From contig DJMI01000101.1 of the NCBI GenBank assembly GCA_002435335.1, forward strand, positions 3,904 to 31,274: a stretch of DNA of 27,371 bases, written 5' to 3'. Below, piece after piece: positions 24,093-27,371 of the stretch. The DNA comes from Nitrosomonas sp. UBA6494 (lineage in GTDB: Bacteria > Pseudomonadota > Gammaproteobacteria > Burkholderiales > Nitrosomonadaceae). Both the position numbers and the translations under genes were made by a program. Position 1 is the first letter of the stretch, and every line of letters begins with the position of its first letter. The notes beneath the pieces are model-generated. The model was not told where the DNA came from. It did not search any database and saw nothing but the letters and a program-made list of their open reading frames with translations.

Positions 24093-24926
24093 ATGAATCA
24101 GTTAGCCCAAATCTTTGGTCGTAAGCTAGCCAAATTTTTAAGCAAAGAAGTCCGTCAAAATATCCAGGTTGCAACCGTAACTCAGGAAAAGCTTGCCACC
24201 ACCCTGCAACCCGGCGATGTTTTGCTGGTTGAAGGAAACACGCGAATCAGTATTGCAATCAAATACCTTACACAATCGACTTGGTCACATGCAGCCATTT
24301 ATATCGGTAATGCGCTTCCGATCGGTGCGCCCTGGGAACTTCCGAAAGTATTGATTGAAGCGGATTTACAGGAAGGTGTGCGCGCGGTATCTTTGGCGCA
24401 CTATGCACAAATGCACACGCGAATTTGCCGTCCGGTAGGATTGAACGAAGACGATCGCAATCGCGTCATAAATTACGCAATTGCACGTATCGGTCACCAT
24501 TATGATCTCAAAAATGTTTTCGATCTGATGCGCTATTTGTTGCCAACAGCACCGGTTCCTACACGATTTCGCAGGCGTTTGCTGTCACTCGGCAGTGGCG
24601 ATCCGACTCGTGCGATTTGCTCCACATTGATCGCACAAGCCTTTGAATCAGTGCATTACCCCATCTTGCCCATCATGCAGCGTACCTGGTCGGATGACCC
24701 AAAGCATGTCGATTGTTACGCCGAAATTTACCGCATTCGCCACCACAGCCTATATACACCTCGCGATTTCGATATCTCGCCCTTCTTCGACATAATCAAG
24801 CCGACCATCGAAAACGGCTTTGATTACCGCTCCATCGCGTGGGATCACGACAAACAAGAATCACTACAAATCGACTGCAAATCAACAGAAATTCCTGTTA
24901 CTGCACCAGACGAAAAGCACGACTGA
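24093..24926 (+). CDS. YiiX-type permuted NlpC/P60 cysteine hydrolase
   Basis: 277 residues, predicted papain-like thiol hydrolase of the circularly permuted NlpC/P60 group (YiiX/YebB/LRAT-like), in which the His comes before the Cys. The sequence shows LQPGDVLLVEG at 38-48, STWSHAAIYIG with His66 as the likely catalytic base, a polar Glu near 89, and AICSTLIAQAFES with nucleophile Cys176. Substrates in the group include peptidoglycan stem peptides and lipid or acyl bonds; which applies here is unknown. No signal peptide is evident, so it may act in the cytoplasm or on the membrane face. It has an AAGGA ribosome site. It is divergent from the membrane-protein and lpt operon and sits at the left border of the accessory segment. 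Confidence 0.8.
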   Translation: MNQLAQIFGRKLAKFLSKEVRQNIQVATVTQEKLATTLQPGDVLLVEGNTRISIAIKYLTQSTWSHAAIYIGNALPIGAPWELPKVLIEADLQEGVRAVSLAHYAQMHTRICRPVGLNEDDRNRVINYAIARIGHHYDLKNVFDLMRYLLPTAPVPTRFRRRLLSLGSGDPTRAICSTLIAQAFESVHYPILPIMQRTWSDDPKHVDCYAEIYRIRHHSLYTPRDFDISPFFDIIKPTIENGFDYRSIAWDHDKQESLQIDCKSTEIPVTAPDEKHD

Positions 24927-25142
24927 AATAATTCTATGAATTGGATACTGGTAATTTGCCATTGTTAACAACTTTGCCAAAAAAATTCGTTCGAATTGTA
25001 AGTCTGTAGAGCTTGGGGAATGCAGCTTGGCTGCCAGGGTAAAACGGTTGTATTTTTCGTTGATCCTTATGGATGACTCCTTTTTGTGTGATTCAGAGCT
25101 TAGTAGAATGAACGATAAATCGTTGCCGCTTTCATAGAATTG
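24927..25142. other. Gene-free spacer with several short palindromes
   Basis: No coding sequence is supported here. Visible elements are TTGTTAACAA at 24963-24972, AATTCG-TT-CGAATT at 24984-24997, a short hairpin GCAGC-TTG-GCTGC at 25022-25034, and AACGAT-AA-ATCGTT at 25111-25124. TAGAAT at 25104-25109 is a possible -10 for the toxin-antitoxin pair, without a good -35. No clean intrinsic terminator for the upstream gene was found. Confidence 0.5.
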
Positions 25143-25162
25143 ACATACCATTCATGGTATGT
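25143..25162. promoter_or_regulatory. Palindrome over the toxin start codon, likely autoregulatory operator
   Basis: ACATACCAT-TC-ATGGTATGT, a perfect 9+2+9 inverted repeat whose right arm contains the toxin ATG (25159-25161). XRE-type HigA antitoxins typically bind such palindromes at their own promoter, so this is the best operator candidate. Confidence 0.6.
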
Positions 25163-25440
25163 GGAAAATTTACGAGCATAAACATGCTGAAAAGCAATTA
25201 AAATTATGTCCGATAGCGGTATTGAAGAAATACGAGAAATGGAAGGATGTAGTCACAATTTCCGGACAACAAGGATTAGCGCTGATCAAAGGCTTTGCTG
25301 ACGAAGCGCTGACCGGAGAATGGAATGGCTACCGTTCCTCACGGCTAAATCAGCAGTACCGGGTTATCTATAAAATCATCAACGATCAAGTTTATGTTCT
25401 CGTTGAACAGATCTCACCGCACGATTACCGGAGAAAATAA
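25159..25440 (+). CDS. RelE/HigB-like toxin of a type II toxin-antitoxin pair
   Basis: 93 residues, the size of RelE/ParE-superfamily toxins, most of which cleave mRNA on the ribosome. Sequence pointers are the basic segment YRSSRLNQQYRVIYKI, the strand DQVYVLVEQ, and the C-terminal SPHDYRRK, where the conserved His/Asp-Tyr-Arg ending is usual for this HigB/RelE-like group. It precedes its antitoxin, the inverted order characteristic of higBA, and its TAA overlaps the antitoxin ATG by one base. The start codon lies within a 20-base palindrome and has no normal Shine-Dalgarno, so the mRNA may be nearly leaderless or weakly translated. mRNA cleavage is a family expectation, not visible in the sequence. 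Confidence 0.87.
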   Translation: MWKIYEHKHAEKQLKLCPIAVLKKYEKWKDVVTISGQQGLALIKGFADEALTGEWNGYRSSRLNQQYRVIYKIINDQVYVLVEQISPHDYRRK

Positions 25441-25694
25441 TGAACGAATATCAACTGGCAAAAAAAACATGCGACGTCACAGTTGGCGAATCAGTAAAAA
25501 TTATCCGCGAACTCCAGGGATTAAGCCAGAACGAACTGGCCGCCCTCACCGGTATTCCGCAGTCAACGATCTCCGCCATCGAACACGACAAAATCAACCT
25601 GGGGATTGAGCGCGCCAAAATATTGGCAAAAGCCCTCAAATGCCACCCTGCGGTACTGGTATTTCCCGGATGGAATATTGAAGCTGCTGCATAA
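25440..25694 (+). CDS. HigA-like XRE-family antitoxin
   Basis: 84 residues. A Cro/C1-type helix-turn-helix occupies about 18-72: IIRELQGLSQNELAALTGIP, then QSTISAIEHDKINLGIERAK with the recognition helix, and ALKCHPAVLVFPGW near the end. It should neutralise the toxin upstream and repress the pair through the palindrome at 25143-25162. It is translated from an ATG overlapping the toxin stop by one base. Order, size and HTH type fit higBA; the exact subfamily name is not certain. Confidence 0.88.
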   Translation: MNEYQLAKKTCDVTVGESVKIIRELQGLSQNELAALTGIPQSTISAIEHDKINLGIERAKILAKALKCHPAVLVFPGWNIEAAA

Positions 25695-25753
25695 TTTGAA
25701 ATCAGCACATTCACGCAAAATTCATGCACAGTTTGTTTTTCAGAGACTTGTTC

Positions 25754-25794
25754 AAGGGGCTATGGCGTGATGTCAAGACCTGTCCCCTTTTTTT
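25754..25794 (+). terminator. Possible terminator after the toxin-antitoxin pair
   Basis: AAGGGG (25754-25759) can pair with CCCCTT (25784-25789), followed at once by a run of T to 25794. The 24-base loop is long, so termination strength is doubtful. The stretch also resembles a dispersed repeat. Confidence 0.35.
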
Positions 25795-25813
25795 CCTATG
25801 TCGGATGATATTG

Positions 25814-26770
25814 TTAGGCACCATATCCCGGTAATGAACGAACTTCAGCCATAGCTTCCTCAAGTGTGATTACTTCAACCTCATAGGAAATTGGATCATT
25901 TGTGATGTTTGTTACAATGAGTTGTTTGTCATGATCAGATGAAACAAGTATCCAAAATCTCAATGTATTGAATATTTGCTTGATCATTTCGACTTGTTCG
26001 GTCGTTACCATTCCTGTTTTTACTCGAAATGGCATCGAAGCTATTCGACTATTTAAGATCTCAGCAAGCTTACGAATTCTCCAGATTATTGATTCCGCAC
26101 GGATTGCTGCAAAACGTCCGAAATAAACCACTTCGTGACCACCAAAATTGGTAAAAAGATTAAATCCCAAAGGTTCCCCGAGTCGATACAGAGCACGCTC
26201 TCCTTCGTCTTCCAACGTTGAAATAAGAACATTACGTTGTAATAAAAAAAGCTTTAAGCTCTGATCTCCAGAATCTTGAGGCACATTTATTTGAGTTGTG
26301 GCAGCGATAGCATTTTCTATTGCACTAATCGCCTTTTCTTCGAAATTCTTATTGTCATACTTAATTGTGTCCAATCCTGCGACATTAAAAGGCAATGTCT
26401 GTTTTTGATGTTGAAAAGGAATCACATATTTATTAAAACCTAACATTAAACCATATTCCATATTTACATTGGCATTTGGTAATTCACGACCGCCTATCTC
26501 TTCGTTATTAAGCAAGATTATGCAGAATTGACTCGTAATAATTTTCGAGCATATCTTTGCACAAAAAGCATTTTGTCCCGGCGCCAAATTTCCTGCCGCT
26601 TCTTCAACAAGCATACCGCGTTCTTGCAACAGCTTTCGCAAAAGATTCATCTCAAGTGTGCTTTCTTCGAAGCTGTATCCAATAAAGCAACTACGCGTTG
26701 AAGAAAATACAAAATCACATCGCGGCAGCCCGATTACGCAAACTTCATTCTTTCTTATTGAATTGTCCAT
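25814..26770 (-). CDS. Lone TIR-like domain protein, candidate defence or NAD-processing effector
   Basis: 318 residues from the ATG at 26770. Residues 27-155 read as a TIR-like flavodoxin-type fold. There is a first strand CFIGYSFEES (compare the FISYS start of TIR_2), a helix LRKLLQERGM, a loop NLAPGQNAF, and a strand QFCIILLNNEE. Next comes NANVNMEYGLMLGFNKYVIPF with Glu105 in the position of the catalytic acid of TIR NADases and nucleoside deoxyribosyltransferases, then LPFNVAGLDTIKYDN. Residues 165-318 form a mostly helical C-terminal region ending in short strands, with no motif that I recognise; it may sense a ligand or oligomerise. The gene is visibly AT-rich (35% GC in one 60-base line against 57% in a lysS line), has no good ribosome site and stands alone beside a toxin-antitoxin pair. 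Defence function is inferred. Confidence 0.6.
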   Translation of the reverse strand: MDNSIRKNEVCVIGLPRCDFVFSSTRSCFIGYSFEESTLEMNLLRKLLQERGMLVEEAAGNLAPGQNAFCAKICSKIITSQFCIILLNNEEIGGRELPNANVNMEYGLMLGFNKYVIPFQHQKQTLPFNVAGLDTIKYDNKNFEEKAISAIENAIAATTQINVPQDSGDQSLKLFLLQRNVLISTLEDEGERALYRLGEPLGFNLFTNFGGHEVVYFGRFAAIRAESIIWRIRKLAEILNSRIASMPFRVKTGMVTTEQVEMIKQIFNTLRFWILVSSDHDKQLIVTNITNDPISYEVEVITLEEAMAEVRSLPGYGA

Positions 26771-26873
26771 CTAACTAAGAAGCCTATCAAACGTAAGAAT
26801 TTCTAGCGTTGTTTACTGAATAAAGGGGGCTTGATATTACTCATCCATAGGAGATATGTTTCATAGCCACCCC

Positions 26874-27371
26874 CTAATCCGGCCGCAACTGCGGAAACAA
26901 AATCACATCCCGAATGCTCGGACTGTCGGTCAGCAGCATGACAAGACGGTCGATGCCGATGCCTTCCCCCGCTGTCGGTGGCAGCCCGTATTCCAAGGCG
27001 CGAATATAATCCGCGTCGTAGTGCATCGCTTCGCTGTCGCCCGCTTCCTTGGCTTTGGTTTGTTCCAGGAAGCGCGCAGCTTGATCTTCCGGGTCGTTCA
27101 ATTCGGAGAAGCCGTTGGCGATTTCGCGTCCGGCGATATACAGCTCGAAACGGTCGGTAATATCCGGGTTGTGGTCGTTGCGCCGCGCCAGGGGTGAGAC
27201 TTCGGCAGGATAATCGACGATGAACGTCGGTTCGAACAGCAAATGCTCAGTGGTTTCGTCGAACAACGATAATTGCAACCCGCCGATGCCGTCTTTGGGG
27301 TTGTAATGAATGCCGAGTGCTTGCAGTTTGTTGATCAGAAAGTCGCGGTCGTTCAATTGCGCATCGGTATA
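26874..27371 (-). CDS. lysS: Lysyl-tRNA synthetase, C-terminal 165 residues (partial at window edge)
   Basis: Class II aminoacyl-tRNA synthetase that charges tRNA(Lys). Only the C-terminal part lies in the window; the frame is open through base 27371, so the real start lies to the right. Visible are FMTDYPAEVSPLAR-like catalytic-core sequence (read here as FIVDYPAEVSPLAR), RFELYIAGREIANGFSELNDP, YIRALEYGLPPTAGEGIGIDR-type class II motif 3, and the ending VMLLTDSPSIRDVILFPQLRP found at the LysRS C-terminus. The stop is TAG at 26874-26876. It marks the return to conserved, higher-GC chromosome to the right of the TIR-like gene. Confidence 0.95.
   Translation of the reverse strand, partial: YTDAQLNDRDFLINKLQALGIHYNPKDGIGGLQLSLFDETTEHLLFEPTFIVDYPAEVSPLARRNDHNPDITDRFELYIAGREIANGFSELNDPEDQAARFLEQTKAKEAGDSEAMHYDADYIRALEYGLPPTAGEGIGIDRLVMLLTDSPSIRDVILFPQLRPD

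Noticed and set aside
25140..25169. TTGACA at 25140 as a -35 for the toxin-antitoxin pair
   Set aside because: Its -10 would fall inside the toxin coding sequence (GAAAAT near 25164), leaving no start codon downstream that preserves the toxin.
25754..26880. G/C-run pairs on both sides of the TIR-like gene (AAGGGG/CCCCTT at left, GGGGGC/CCCCC at right) as ends of a mobile element
   Set aside because: The two sides do not match each other beyond the G or C runs, and there is no target duplication or transposase.
1..27371. CRISPR arrays, tRNA or rRNA genes, and intact insertion sequences
   Set aside because: No regularly spaced repeats, cloverleaf candidates, rRNA-like stretches or transposase reading frames were found on either strand by eye.

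Overview
The window reads as core chromosome of a moderate-GC betaproteobacterium, most likely of the ammonia-oxidising family Nitrosomonadaceae (Nitrosomonas-like). That placement is an inference from protein flavour and gene order: def-fmt-rsmB-DUF4390-ntrY-ntrX, dprA beside smg and topB, and a transketolase-gap-pgk-pyk-aldolase cluster with a Calvin-subtype class II aldolase. No Rubisco, 16S or ammonia-oxidation gene lies in the window to confirm it.

Layout. (1) 1-4526, minus strand: LysM protein, dprA, smg and the N-terminal 574 codons of DNA topoisomerase III (topB, running off the left edge). (2) 4622-11567, plus strand: def and fmt (formyl-methionine handling), rsmB (16S rRNA m5C methylation), a DUF4390 exported protein, and the NtrY/NtrX two-component pair. 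NtrX has a degenerate AAA+ core. (3) 11728-18748, plus strand: tkt, gap, pgk, pyk, fba, a five-enzyme central-carbon cluster serving the regenerative Calvin cycle and/or glycolysis-gluconeogenesis, with hairpins in several leaders and a strong bidirectional terminator at its end. (4) 23924-18844, minus strand: a small membrane protein, a GNAT-like protein, a MobA-like nucleotidyltransferase, lptF, lptG and a MazG-like pyrophosphohydrolase. Three of the joins are 4-nt overlaps or nearly so, which implies a single operon. (5) 24093-24926, plus strand: a YiiX-type permuted NlpC/P60 cysteine hydrolase. (6) 24927-26873: a short accessory segment with a HigBA-type toxin-antitoxin pair and a lone AT-rich gene for a TIR-like protein. 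(7) 26874-27371, minus strand: the C-terminal part of lysyl-tRNA synthetase, running off the right edge.

Most of the window is ordinary conserved chromosome. The places worth attention are the lone TIR-like gene next to the toxin-antitoxin pair (a candidate single-gene defence or NAD-cleaving effector), the NtrX lacking the residues expected of a sigma-54 activator, the palindrome over the toxin start codon, and the candidate attenuated leader of the carbon cluster. No CRISPR array, tRNA, rRNA or intact insertion sequence was seen. No gene-free stretch exceeds 300 bases.
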